From DATAGZ01 sp036263455 (GTDB lineage Bacteria; Pseudomonadota; Alphaproteobacteria; Dongiales; Dongiaceae), in NCBI GenBank assembly GCA_036263455.1, contig DATAGZ010000011.1, forward strand, positions 67,907 to 131,906: DNA of 64,000 bases, in the 5' to 3' direction. Shown here one piece after another: positions 26,941 to 35,433 of this stretch; position 1 is the stretch's first letter; every line of letters begins with the position of its first letter. Both the position numbers and the translations under genes were made by a program. A model generated the notes under the pieces. The model saw nothing but the letters and a program-made list of their open reading frames with translations. It did no database searches and was not told where the DNA came from.

Positions 26941-27774
26941 TTACGGCGTCAAGATCATTCCCTCGCGGGCGACCAGCGTGCCTGGACGCCGCCGGTGCGC
27001 TTGAGCAGCGATAGAATCCATTGCCGCGTCGTTATGGCTGGGATCGTGGTGAAAGATCACGAAGGTCTTGACCTCGGCAAGATCGGCCAGCTTGGCGCCT
27101 TCCTGCCACGTCGAATGTCCCCACCCCCGATACTTCTCGTACTCGTCCTCGGTAAAGGTCGAATCATAAATGAAGAGATCCGCCCCGCGGATGAGCTCGA
27201 TAATGGTCTGGTTGGGGGCCGCGGTGTCATGCTCGGTATCGGTCACATAGCAGATGGACTTGCCCTGATATTCGATCCGATAGCCGGTCGCGCCATTCGG
27301 ATGATTGAGCGGCGCGGTCTTCACCACTACGCCCGAGCGAGGATAGAGCGTGTCGCCAATATTGAAATCGTGATAATGCGGCTTGGAGCCGAAGAAATCG
27401 ATCGGAACCGGAAAAAGCGGGTCGATCATCATGCCTGCCAGCACATCGCGGAGCTGATGCGGGGGTGCGAGATGGCCTGCCCACAGGTTCAGATTGGAGT
27501 GCTTATCATAGATCGGGCCGAAGAAGGGAATGCCCATGATATGATCCAGATGGGTATGGGTGAGAAAAATATCCGCATCCACTTCGCCGAGATCCGAGAG
27601 ATATTTGCCGAGCGGCCTGAGCCCCGTGCCGCCATCGAGGATGAGGAGCTGGCGACCGCAGCGCACCTCGATGCAGGGTGTATTGCCGCCATAGCGGATA
27701 TATTCTGGGCCCGGACAAGGAATCGATCCCCGCACGCCCCAGAATCGGAGAAAGAAATCGCCCTCACGCATCAA
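26941..27774 (-). CDS. Metallo-beta-lactamase-fold hydrolase
   Basis: A 277-residue MBL-fold protein of the RNase Z/PhnP-like branch. The zinc motif HTHLDH is at 73-78; further ligands are likely His158 region (LNHPNG), Asp in YVTDTEHD and a late His in FVIFHHDPSH. Opening residues FWGVRGSIPCPG with YGGNTPCIEV are typical of this group. The substrate, perhaps a phosphodiester or cyclic phosphate, is unknown. Its first codon overlaps the stop of the upstream response-regulator gene by four bases, so the two are coupled. Confidence 0.85.
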   Translation of the reverse strand: MMREGDFFLRFWGVRGSIPCPGPEYIRYGGNTPCIEVRCGRQLLILDGGTGLRPLGKYLSDLGEVDADIFLTHTHLDHIMGIPFFGPIYDKHSNLNLWAGHLAPPHQLRDVLAGMMIDPLFPVPIDFFGSKPHYHDFNIGDTLYPRSGVVVKTAPLNHPNGATGYRIEYQGKSICYVTDTEHDTAAPNQTIIELIRGADLFIYDSTFTEDEYEKYRGWGHSTWQEGAKLADLAEVKTFVIFHHDPSHNDAAMDSIAAQAHRRRPGTLVAREGMILTP

Positions 27775-28469
27775 GTCACCAGGCGGTAGCCACCATGGTC
27801 GGTGACCAGGATCGTCGCTTCGGCGGGATCGCGTTCGATTTTCTGGCGCAGGCGGTAGATATGCGTCTCAAGCGTATGCGTGGAAATACCTGCCTGGTAA
27901 CCCCATACCTCACCCAGCAATTTCTCGCGGCTGGTCGGTCGGTTGCCGGCGCGGTAGAGAAACTTCAAGATGGCGGTTTCCTTTTCGGTCAAGCGGATGC
28001 GTTTGTTCTGCGCCGGATCGACCAAGGTCTTGATGCCCGGTCTGAACACATAAGGACCGATAATCAGCTGGGCGGCGTCGCTCTGATCGTGCTGGCGCAA
28101 ATGGGCGCGCAAGCGTGCAAGCAGGATGGCGAAACGAAATGGCTTGGTGATGTAATCGTTCGCGCCGGATTCCAGTCCGCGGATCGTGTCGCTTTCGCCA
28201 TCGATCCCGGTCAGGAGTAGAATCGGCGCCTGGACTTTGGCATCGCGCATCTTGCGGCAAACGGCGCGGCCGTCGTCGTCAGGCAGGCCAACATCGAGGA
28301 TGATGGCATCCACCGGATTTTGCTGCGCCATGGCGAGCCCTTGCACTCCATTTCCTGCTTCGATGATGGCAAAGTCTCCCTCCGCGGCCAATTGCTCCGC
28401 GAGCAATTGACGCAACTGGACATCGTCATCGACCAGCAAGATTATCTTCTTATGCGAAGTACTGTTCAT
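27771..28469 (-). CDS. OmpR/PhoB-type response regulator
   Basis: A 232-residue DNA-binding regulator. The receiver domain has the acidic pocket DDD at 14-16, phospho-acceptor Asp59 (ILDVGLP), Thr87 and Lys109 (ITKPF). The C-terminal winged helix (about 130-232) shows LTEKETAILKFLYR and THTLETHIYRLRQKIE, the recognition helix region. I choose ATG 28469, which begins just before the first beta-strand. No histidine kinase gene is adjacent. It is the first gene of a two-gene unit with the MBL-fold hydrolase and is divergent from ribA. Confidence 0.92.
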   Translation of the reverse strand: MNSTSHKKIILLVDDDVQLRQLLAEQLAAEGDFAIIEAGNGVQGLAMAQQNPVDAIILDVGLPDDDGRAVCRKMRDAKVQAPILLLTGIDGESDTIRGLESGANDYITKPFRFAILLARLRAHLRQHDQSDAAQLIIGPYVFRPGIKTLVDPAQNKRIRLTEKETAILKFLYRAGNRPTSREKLLGEVWGYQAGISTHTLETHIYRLRQKIERDPAEATILVTDHGGYRLVT

Positions 28470-28584
28470 CCGTTCCAATCGTCCCGACTGCCGAGGATCA
28501 CCCTTTGCCGTTTTCAAGCCGCGATCGATCCTTTAAGCTGGCATAGCAAAGGTGCAGTAGGACGGCAACAGGCGGATCTAGGCC

Positions 28585-29601
28585 ATGATAACCAAATATA
28601 TGCAGAAAGGGGCGGCGATAACGGCGTTGCGGCAGGGCGGCTGGGTAGAGCTCGGCCATTGGGGACGCATGGCCGCGGTGGAAACCGTGGAGGAGGTTCC
28701 CGCGAGCGCAATGCTCCTGATGCCCGCTATTCCGCCTCATGCCGAGGAGGGCCGGCGGATCGCCAACAGCCATATACTCGCGAGCCCATCGCAGCCCCTA
28801 TCGCTGATTTCCTTGCGCCAATTTCCGGAGACCGTGCCTCCGTTCGAGTTCGTCGATCCGAGCGAATCTGACCGCAAGATACTTTCGGCAGCCGTTGCCT
28901 TGCTGAAAGCGAGTGCGCTGCTGCCAGTCGCGCTGATTGAACGGGGCTCCCATCTTCCCGCCACCCTCTCGCTCCCGGAGGCTGTGGTCGACAATCTCAT
29001 TGAGAGCGGCCCGGGCGTATGGCGGGAAGTCACGCGCGCCCCCATCCCCCTGCCTCAAGGCATGGCGAACATGGTGGCATTCCGTCCCGCCGATGGCGGA
29101 CTCGAACAGATTCTTCTTATTTTCGGCAATCCTCGACCCGAGGGCGCGCCACTGGTTCGTCTCCATTCGCAATGTTTCACCGGCGATGTCCTGCACAGCC
29201 AGCGCTGCGATTGCGGAGAGCAGCTCGAAGGCGCGCTGGAGCGGCTCGCGCAAGAAAAAGAGGGGGGCATTCTTATTTATTTGACCCAGGAAGGCCGCGG
29301 CATCGGCCTTACCAACAAGCTGCGCGCTTATCGCCTTCAGGATCAGGGGTTGGATACGCTCGATGCCAATCTGCGCCTCGGTTTCGGCGCGGACGAACGG
29401 GAATATGCCGCCGCCGCCGCCCTGCTGAAGGCAATGGGCTTCATGCGCATCACTCTGCTGAGCAATAACCCCGCCAAGGCCGAGGCCTTGCGCGCCCAGG
29501 GAATCGAGGTTGTCGGCATGGCGCGTCACGCCTTCCCTGCCAACCGGCATAACCGTTCTTATCTCGCCACCAAGGCGAAGCGGTTTGGCCACCTGTTCTG
29601 A
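28585..29601 (+). CDS. ribA: GTP cyclohydrolase II
   Basis: RibA opens GTP to 2,5-diamino-6-ribosylamino-pyrimidinone phosphate, the first step of riboflavin synthesis. The catalytic domain fills the C-terminal 200 residues: zinc cysteines C197, C208 and C210 (QCFTGDVLHSQRCDCG) and QEGRGIGLTNKLRAY for GTP. The first 140 residues form an extension that lacks the acidic DHBP synthase (RibB) motifs, as in many alphaproteobacterial RibA proteins. The stop abuts the convergent YggS gene with no gap. Confidence 0.93.
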   Translation: MITKYMQKGAAITALRQGGWVELGHWGRMAAVETVEEVPASAMLLMPAIPPHAEEGRRIANSHILASPSQPLSLISLRQFPETVPPFEFVDPSESDRKILSAAVALLKASALLPVALIERGSHLPATLSLPEAVVDNLIESGPGVWREVTRAPIPLPQGMANMVAFRPADGGLEQILLIFGNPRPEGAPLVRLHSQCFTGDVLHSQRCDCGEQLEGALERLAQEKEGGILIYLTQEGRGIGLTNKLRAYRLQDQGLDTLDANLRLGFGADEREYAAAAALLKAMGFMRITLLSNNPAKAEALRAQGIEVVGMARHAFPANRHNRSYLATKAKRFGHLF

Positions 29602-30276
29602 TCAGGCCGTCTGTTCCGATGAGATGCGGGGACCGAAGATCGCGGAACCCACGCGTACAAAGGTTGCACCCAGCGCGATGGCGTCGGCATAATCGCCGCT
29701 CATTCCCATGCTCAGCTCTCTAAGACCATACCCGTCGGCCATCTTGGCAAGCAGTGCAAAATAGGCCCCAGGATGCTTGTCGGCGGGCGGGATCGCCATC
29801 AGGCCGGCAATGGAAAGGCCGATCCTCCGACAATGATTCAGCAGTGCCGCGGTCTCCGCAATTGGGACGCCACTCTTCTGCGGCTCCTCGCCGATATTCA
29901 CCTGAACCAACAGACGCGGCCGGCGATCCTGGCGCTTCATCTCCGCCGCCAATGAATCGGCAAGCTTGGGGCGGTCGATTGTATGGATGACATCCGCTAT
30001 GGCCACGGCCTCCTTGACCTTGTTGGTCTGCAACGGTCCGATGAGGTGCAGCGTCAGGTCCGGCCAATCCTGGCGCAGGGATGGAAACTTCGCTTGGGCT
30101 TCCTGGACGCGGTTTTCGCCGAAATGGCGCTGACCTGCTTCCAGCGCCGCGACGATATCCGGTACTTTCCTGGTTTTGGACACGGCGATTAAGGTAATGT
30201 CCTCGGGCAACCGCCCCCAGCGTCTCGCCTCCTGGACGATGGCTGCGCGAACGCGCGCGAGATTTTCGGCGATCAT
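29602..30276 (-). CDS. PLP homeostasis protein, YggS/PLPBP family
   Basis: A 224-residue single-domain PLP protein with the alanine-racemase-like barrel. Lys34 in LIAVSKTRK binds the cofactor; FGENRVQEA, HLIGPLQTNK and LSMGMSGDY with GSAIFG are the other family signatures. These proteins carry no known catalytic reaction and keep free pyridoxal phosphate and amino-acid pools in balance. It follows the VOC gene by a four-base overlap. Confidence 0.94.
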   Translation of the reverse strand: MIAENLARVRAAIVQEARRWGRLPEDITLIAVSKTRKVPDIVAALEAGQRHFGENRVQEAQAKFPSLRQDWPDLTLHLIGPLQTNKVKEAVAIADVIHTIDRPKLADSLAAEMKRQDRRPRLLVQVNIGEEPQKSGVPIAETAALLNHCRRIGLSIAGLMAIPPADKHPGAYFALLAKMADGYGLRELSMGMSGDYADAIALGATFVRVGSAIFGPRISSEQTA

Positions 30277-30710
30277 GACGGGAGGCGTGTATTTCCCGTG
30301 GAATCAATGGTCCAGAACGGGTTATGCGCCACCTCCCAGACATAGCCGTCGAGGTCGGTGAAACAGCCATGATGGCCGCCCCAGAAAGTATCCCCGGCCG
30401 GCTTCACGATTGTGGCGCCACTTCGTTCGGCAAGCGTGAGCACCTCCGCCACATCGGCCCTGTCGGAAACGTTGTAGGATAAGGTAAAACCTGGAAAACC
30501 TCGCAGCGTACCCGCGGGCAGCGCAGAATCCTCGGCCAGCGCCTGCCTGCCAAAGAGTGCGAAGACGAAGCCGTTCAACTGGAAAAAGACGACGTCGGGA
30601 CCACTTCCCTTGCCTGCCTTCCACCCTAGATTTTCATAAAAGGCCCGCGCGCGGCCGATGTCTTCGACACCCAGAGTGATGCAACTCATGCGCTGATCGA
30701 TCCCATCCAT
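30273..30710 (-). CDS. VOC-family (glyoxalase/bleomycin resistance-like) protein
   Basis: A 145-residue protein with paired beta-alpha-beta-beta-beta modules of the vicinal oxygen chelate fold: MSCITLGVEDIGRARAFYENLGW opens the first and TLSYNVSDRADVAEVL the second, ending with GCFTDLDGYVWEVAHNP where Glu is a usual metal ligand. The substrate is not evident. I choose ATG 30710, the first start compatible with the fold; the longer frame overlaps the divergent transporter gene. Coupled to YggS by a four-base overlap. Confidence 0.82.
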   Translation of the reverse strand: MDGIDQRMSCITLGVEDIGRARAFYENLGWKAGKGSGPDVVFFQLNGFVFALFGRQALAEDSALPAGTLRGFPGFTLSYNVSDRADVAEVLTLAERSGATIVKPAGDTFWGGHHGCFTDLDGYVWEVAHNPFWTIDSTGNTRLPS

Positions 30711-30761
30711 CTCCGCCTCGCTTTTCCTGGGCGGCAATATACCGTATATAGGCCAGGCATC

Positions 30762-32540
30762 ATGAAAAAATCTTCCGCTCTTTCTTCCACTCTCGGCAAG
30801 GTTCTTCCTCATATCTGGCCGCGCGGCCATGCTGACATCAAGACGAGAGTCATATTGGCGATGCTCTGCCTGGTGACGGCGAAGATCGCCAACGTCTTCG
30901 TACCGATCTTCTTCAAACAGATCGTCAACAGCTTTACCCATCCGGTGGCAACCATCATTGCCGTACCGGTTGGACTATTCTTGGCCTATGGCGCGGCGCG
31001 TATTCTCTCGCAAGGTTTCAGCGAACTGCGCGATGCATTGTTTGCGCCTGTCGCGCAGCGGGCGATCCGCAAGGTGGCGCTCGAGACCTTCGAGCACCTC
31101 CATAATCTGTCGCTGCGCTTCCACCTCGACCGGCGCACGGGCTCGCTTGCGCGCATCATTGATCGCGGCGCCAAGGGAATAGAATTCCTGAGTTTCTTCC
31201 TTTTGTTCAATATCGTTCCGACGATCCTGGAAATCGCCATGGTGGCGGGGATCCTGTGGTGGCTGTTCGGCTGGAGCTTCGCCGGGGTCACGGTCGCGAC
31301 GATCGGGATCTATATTGTCTTCACCCTCAAGCTGACCGATTGGCGCATCGGCCTTAGGCGCGAGATGAACGAGGCCGACCAGGAGGCCGCCGGCCGCGCG
31401 GTCGATGCGCTGCTCAATTACGAAACCGTAAAATATTTCAACAACGAGACTTTCGAGGCGGGGCGCTATGACCGGGCGCTCGGCATCTATGAGCGGGCCT
31501 CAGTCAAGAGTCGCGTCTCCCTCTCCTTCCTCAATATCGGCCAGGCAATCATCATCTCCATCGGTACGGTCGCGCTCATGGTCATGGTGGCCTGGAGGAT
31601 CTCGCACAATGTCGCCACGGTTGGGGATCTGGTCATGGTCACCACTTATCTGACACAGCTCTATCTGCCGTTGAATTTCCTGGGCACGGTTTACCGTGAG
31701 ATTCGCCAGGCTCTTATCGATATGGAGGCAATGATCGATCTGCTCCAGGTCGATGTCGAGGTCCGCGACACGCCGGGCGCTCCCGCGCTCAGCGTGCCGA
31801 AGGGCGATATCCGCTTCGAGAACGTTGTTTTCGGCTATGACAAGGACCGGCCTATCCTCAAAGGCGTGTCCTTCCATGTCGAGCCGGGCAAGACCGTTGC
31901 CATCGTCGGGCCGAGCGGTGCGGGAAAGTCGACCATCTCGCGCCTGCTCTTCCGCTTTTTCGAGCCCCAGCAAGGGCGCATTCTCATCGACGACCAGGAC
32001 ATCAACCTGGTGGCACAATCCAGCCTGCGCGGCAGCATCGGTATTGTGCCGCAGGATACGGTGCTGTTCAACGATACGATTGGATACAATATCCGCTATG
32101 GGCAACCCGACGCCGCGCCGGAGGAAGTGGTGCGCGCCGCCGAGCTTGCGCATATCGGCGAATTCATCGACACGCTGCCCGAAGGCTACGAAACCCGGGT
32201 GGGCGAACGCGGCCTCAAGCTTTCGGGAGGCGAGAAGCAGCGGGTAGCGATCGCCCGCACCATTTTAAAGCGGCCACGCATCCTGCTCTTCGACGAGGCG
32301 ACCTCGGCGCTCGACAGTCGCACTGAGAAGGAGATTCAGGCCAACCTGCGCGACGTCTCGCGCGGTATATCCACCTTGATCATTGCCCACCGCTTATCCA
32401 CCATCATCGACGCGCATCAGATTCTGGTGCTCGAGGACGGCAAGATCGTCGAACGGGGAACCCATCAGAATCTGCTGGCCCAGAACGGCCTCTATGCCAC
32501 CATGTGGCACCGCCAGCTGGAACAGGCGCCTGCGCAATAA
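30762..32540 (+). CDS. ABC transporter, Atm1/HMT1 type (permease-ATPase fusion)
   Basis: A 592-residue half-transporter with six membrane helices in the first 320 residues and a C-terminal ATPase. The ATPase has Walker A VGPSGAGKST near 383-391, signature LSGGEKQRVAIART near 488 and Walker B LLFDEATSALDS. NYETVKYFNNE in the transmembrane part is characteristic of the Atm1/ABCB7 group, which exports glutathione-linked sulfur or metal species and supports iron-sulfur metabolism or metal tolerance. It is divergent from the VOC gene (51 nt between) and followed 3 nt later by meaB. Confidence 0.93.
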   Translation: MKKSSALSSTLGKVLPHIWPRGHADIKTRVILAMLCLVTAKIANVFVPIFFKQIVNSFTHPVATIIAVPVGLFLAYGAARILSQGFSELRDALFAPVAQRAIRKVALETFEHLHNLSLRFHLDRRTGSLARIIDRGAKGIEFLSFFLLFNIVPTILEIAMVAGILWWLFGWSFAGVTVATIGIYIVFTLKLTDWRIGLRREMNEADQEAAGRAVDALLNYETVKYFNNETFEAGRYDRALGIYERASVKSRVSLSFLNIGQAIIISIGTVALMVMVAWRISHNVATVGDLVMVTTYLTQLYLPLNFLGTVYREIRQALIDMEAMIDLLQVDVEVRDTPGAPALSVPKGDIRFENVVFGYDKDRPILKGVSFHVEPGKTVAIVGPSGAGKSTISRLLFRFFEPQQGRILIDDQDINLVAQSSLRGSIGIVPQDTVLFNDTIGYNIRYGQPDAAPEEVVRAAELAHIGEFIDTLPEGYETRVGERGLKLSGGEKQRVAIARTILKRPRILLFDEATSALDSRTEKEIQANLRDVSRGISTLIIAHRLSTIIDAHQILVLEDGKIVERGTHQNLLAQNGLYATMWHRQLEQAPAQ

Positions 32541-32543
32541 TCG

Positions 32544-33509
32544 ATGGACGTCTCCAACCTCGCCCATTCGCTTCGTACCGGCAACCGGCGGGCTCTGGCC
32601 AAGGCCGTCACCTTGATCGAATCGCAACGCCCCGAGGACCGGGCGCGCGCGGACGCGCTTCTGGAAGAGGTCCTGCCTTATACCGGCAAGGGCAAACGGG
32701 TCGGCATTTCCGGTCCCCCGGGCGCCGGAAAATCGACGCTGATCGAGGCGCTCGGTCCGCGTCTTCTAGAAGGCGGCCAGAAGCTGGCCATTCTGGCGAT
32801 CGATCCAATTTCGCCGATCTCCGGCGGATCTATCCTGGGCGACAAGACGCGCATGGAGCGGCTCGCGCGCCTTCCCAACGTTTTCATCCGCCCGAGCCCC
32901 GGCGACCAAGGCGGCCTTGCCGCACGTTCGCGCGAAACGCTGCTCTTATGCGAAGCGGCTGGGTTCGATTGGATCATCGTCGAGACCATCGGCATCGGCC
33001 AGTCGGAAATCGCCGTGGCGGGCATGACCGACGCCTTCATTGCCCTGACACCGCCAGGTGCGGGCGACGAATTGCAAGGCATGAAGCGCGGCATCATGGA
33101 GTTTGCGGATCTGCTGGTCGTTACTAAGGCCGACGGTATCCTGGCCGACCCCGCCGACCTCCTCTGGAGCCACTGCCAACAGGCGCTGCGGATGGTGCGC
33201 CGCCGCCGATCCGAGTGGCAGCCCCGGGCGATCTTGACCTCTGCCGTGAGCGGACGCGGATTGGCCGAACTCGTGGCCAACTTGGATGCCTTCTTCGCTC
33301 AGAACGGGGCCGCCATCGCCGCCGAGCGGCGGCGGCAAAATCTGGCCTGGTTTGAAGCGGAGATAAAGGAAGAATTGCGGCGCGCCTTCTGGACCGTACC
33401 GAAGGTTCGTCGCGCCCTGCGGGAAATCGAACCCTTGATCGAGCGCATGCGACGCTCTCCGGGCAAGGCCGCGCGCGAACTGGTCCGCCACTTCATCCGC
33501 GCGACTTGA
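32544..33509 (+). CDS. meaB: Methylmalonyl-CoA mutase-associated GTPase MeaB
   Basis: MeaB is a G3E-type GTPase that gates loading and protects adenosylcobalamin on methylmalonyl-CoA mutase or related mutases. The 321-residue protein has the P-loop SGPPGAGKST at 56-65, DPISPISGGSILGDKTRM, the VETIGIGQSE switch and VTKADG for guanine recognition. The mutase is not in the window, but a PduO-type cobalamin adenosyltransferase is encoded 1.3 kb downstream, which fits the same cofactor chain. Confidence 0.94.
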   Translation: MDVSNLAHSLRTGNRRALAKAVTLIESQRPEDRARADALLEEVLPYTGKGKRVGISGPPGAGKSTLIEALGPRLLEGGQKLAILAIDPISPISGGSILGDKTRMERLARLPNVFIRPSPGDQGGLAARSRETLLLCEAAGFDWIIVETIGIGQSEIAVAGMTDAFIALTPPGAGDELQGMKRGIMEFADLLVVTKADGILADPADLLWSHCQQALRMVRRRRSEWQPRAILTSAVSGRGLAELVANLDAFFAQNGAAIAAERRRQNLAWFEAEIKEELRRAFWTVPKVRRALREIEPLIERMRRSPGKAARELVRHFIRAT

Positions 33510-33510
33510 C

Positions 33511-33524
33511 ATTCCGGCCGGAAT
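33511..33524. repeat. Perfect 14-bp palindrome
   Basis: ATTCCGGCCGGAAT reads the same on both strands. It lies just after meaB and about 60 bp before rpmB, and is followed by an A8 run. It could be an operator or a small hairpin; its function is unknown. Confidence 0.5.
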
Positions 33525-33584
33525 TGCTAAAAAAAAGCGTCGCGAGCGGGTATTCCCCTGGCGCGTTTATCTATGGAGGAGAGT

Positions 33585-33878
33585 ATGGCACGCCGCTGCG
33601 CGCTCACGGGCAAGGGTGTTCAATCGGGACACTCGGTCAGCCACGCCAACAACAAGACCAAGCGTCGTTTTTTGCCTAATCTACAGCAGATTTCGCTTAT
33701 CTCGGATATTCTGGGCGAGCGGATCAGCCTGCGCCTCTCCACCAACGCCATTCGCACCGTCGAGCATAATGGCGGTCTGGATGCCTTCCTTCTGTCCCGC
33801 TCTAACGCCACGCTGACCGAGGAGGCGCGCCGCCTCAAGAAACGGATCGAGCGGGCTCAAGCGAAGAGAGCCGCCTGA
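33585..33878 (+). CDS. rpmB: 50S ribosomal protein L28
   Basis: L28 of the large ribosomal subunit, 97 aa. MARRCALTGKGVQSGHSVSHANNKTKRRF is the family opening (first 20 residues suffice to identify it), and the basic C-terminus ends KKRIERAQAKRAA. ATG 33585 is preceded by GGAGGAG; four more codons are open upstream but lack a ribosome site. It overlaps the next gene as TGATG. Confidence 0.97.
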   Translation: MARRCALTGKGVQSGHSVSHANNKTKRRFLPNLQQISLISDILGERISLRLSTNAIRTVEHNGGLDAFLLSRSNATLTEEARRLKKRIERAQAKRAA

Positions 33879-34639
33879 TGATCGAGGCCGGCCGACGTCA
33901 CGTCATTCAAGGATTGGCCGGCCTGTCCATGGCCTCCATTCTTGCCGATAAGCTCTTGGCCCAGGAAGCCGCCGCTTCCCTGGAGACGATCACAATCGCC
34001 ACGGAACGCGGTAATCCCAGTAAAGGCGCGCTGGCGCGGCCGGCGCAGAAAAATGCTCCTGGCGTGGTGCTAGTTCATGAATTTTGGGGCCTGAACGATC
34101 AGATAAAGTCCGTCGCGGCCGAACTAGCGCGCCAAGGCTACCTCGCGCTTGCCGTGGACCTCTACGACGGCCAGGTCGCGAGCGACCCGGGCACGGCGCG
34201 CCAGCTCATGGGCAAGGTCGATCCCGCGCGGGCAACCGATATCCTCGTGCATGCCATCGACTGGATGAAGGCGAACGGCAACGGCAAGGTCGCCACGATC
34301 GGTTGGTGCTTCGGCGGCGGTTGGTCCCTGCTCGCTTCCCTCGCCCGTCCTGTCGATGCGACGGTGATCTATTACGGTAAGTGCGATTTGCCCGCCGAGA
34401 AGCTGGCCAGCCTCAAGGGTCCCGTGCTCGGACATTTCGCCGAGCGCGACCAATGGATCAATCCCGCCATGGTCCAAGGATTCGAGTCCGAGATGAAAAA
34501 AGCCAACAAGACCGTGACGGCCTATGAATATCCCGCCGATCACGCCTTCGCCAATCCGACCGGCGCGAATTACGACAAGCCGGATGCGCAGCTCGCCTGG
34601 CAGCGCACTTTGGATTTCCTCAAAGCGAATCTCGGGTGA
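33878..34639 (+). CDS. Dienelactone hydrolase family protein
   Basis: A 253-residue alpha/beta hydrolase. The nucleophile is Cys144 in GWCFGGGW, with Asp191 (AERDQW) and His222 (PADHAFAN) completing the triad, and Glu68 in VHEFWGLND, the Glu typical of dienelactone hydrolases. The first 28 residues (GRRHVIQGLAGLSMASILA) look like an export signal, possibly Tat-dependent. The substrate is unknown. It starts inside the rpmB stop (TGATG) and its end overlaps the HIG1 gene as GTGA, so an exported hydrolase is coupled to a ribosomal protein gene. Confidence 0.87.
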   Translation: MIEAGRRHVIQGLAGLSMASILADKLLAQEAAASLETITIATERGNPSKGALARPAQKNAPGVVLVHEFWGLNDQIKSVAAELARQGYLALAVDLYDGQVASDPGTARQLMGKVDPARATDILVHAIDWMKANGNGKVATIGWCFGGGWSLLASLARPVDATVIYYGKCDLPAEKLASLKGPVLGHFAERDQWINPAMVQGFESEMKKANKTVTAYEYPADHAFANPTGANYDKPDAQLAWQRTLDFLKANLG

Positions 34640-34827
34640 ACAGTTTCTTTTTCGTCCTCTCCCTGATCTTTCTGGCGCTAACCCTGGGGATCCTCTTTGC
34701 CGGCCTGTTCGGCATGAGCAGCGGCGGTGAATTCAATAAAAAATACGGCAATATGCTGATGCGCGCGCGTATCTATGCCCACGCCGCGACGATCGGCTCT
34801 TTTATCCTTTATCTCATCACGCGCTAG
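34636..34827 (+). CDS. HIG1-domain small inner-membrane protein
   Basis: A 63-residue protein with two membrane segments (about 3-25 and 45-61) joined by the loop GGEFNKKYGNMLMRARIYAH, which resembles the hypoxia-induced HIG1 domain. Mitochondrial and bacterial HIG1 proteins associate with respiratory complexes. It starts at GTG 34636 overlapping the hydrolase stop and is followed 8 nt later by the cobalamin adenosyltransferase, an order I recall as conserved in alphaproteobacteria. Confidence 0.72.
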   Translation: MNSFFFVLSLIFLALTLGILFAGLFGMSSGGEFNKKYGNMLMRARIYAHAATIGSFILYLITR

Positions 34828-34835
34828 GCGCGCGG

Positions 34836-35390
34836 ATGGTACGGCTTACAAAAATCTACACGCGAACTGGCGATGACGGCACTACTGCTCTGGGCGATAC
34901 GACGCGCGTGGCAAAGGATCATCCGCGCATCGATGTGGTCGGCGAGCTGGACGAGGCCAATGCGGCGCTGAGCCTGGCGCGCACGCTGCAGGCTCCTGTT
35001 TCTCCCCTGCTGCCGCTTCTGGTTCGGATCCAAAACGACCTCTTCGATTGCGGGGCGGATCTCTGCCGGCCCGGCGAGGACGGGCTGCGCATGACCGCAC
35101 GACAGACGGAATGGCTCGAGGAACGTATCGACGAGATCAACGCCACGCTCGCACCGCTGACCTCCTTCATCTTCCCGGGCGCCGGAACCGGCGGCGCGAG
35201 CCTGCATCTCGCCCGCGCGGTGGTGCGCCGGGCGGAGCGGCGCGCCATCTCGATGGCGAAAAATGAACCGCTCAATCACCACGCGCTCACCTATCTCAAC
35301 CGCCTCTCCGACCTGCTGTTCGTCATGGCGCGGGCGGCCGACGCCGTCGGTGAGGAGCTGCTCTGGGTGCCGGGCAAATACCGATTTTGA
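34836..35390 (+). CDS. Cob(I)yrinic acid a,c-diamide adenosyltransferase, PduO type
   Basis: Transfers the adenosyl group of ATP to cob(I)alamin, giving coenzyme B12. The 184-residue protein has the N-terminal ATP motif TRTGDDGTTALGD at 9-21, the DVVGELDEANAAL helix, and the RRAERRAI and NRLSDLLFVMAR motifs. It lies between HIG1 and etfB; with meaB upstream it points to B12-dependent carbon metabolism such as propionyl-CoA use. Confidence 0.95.
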   Translation: MVRLTKIYTRTGDDGTTALGDTTRVAKDHPRIDVVGELDEANAALSLARTLQAPVSPLLPLLVRIQNDLFDCGADLCRPGEDGLRMTARQTEWLEERIDEINATLAPLTSFIFPGAGTGGASLHLARAVVRRAERRAISMAKNEPLNHHALTYLNRLSDLLFVMARAADAVGEELLWVPGKYRF

Positions 35391-35433
35391 CTTTGCCGGC
35401 GCCTTTTCCTATGGTGCCCAGCTCGAGGGGCAC

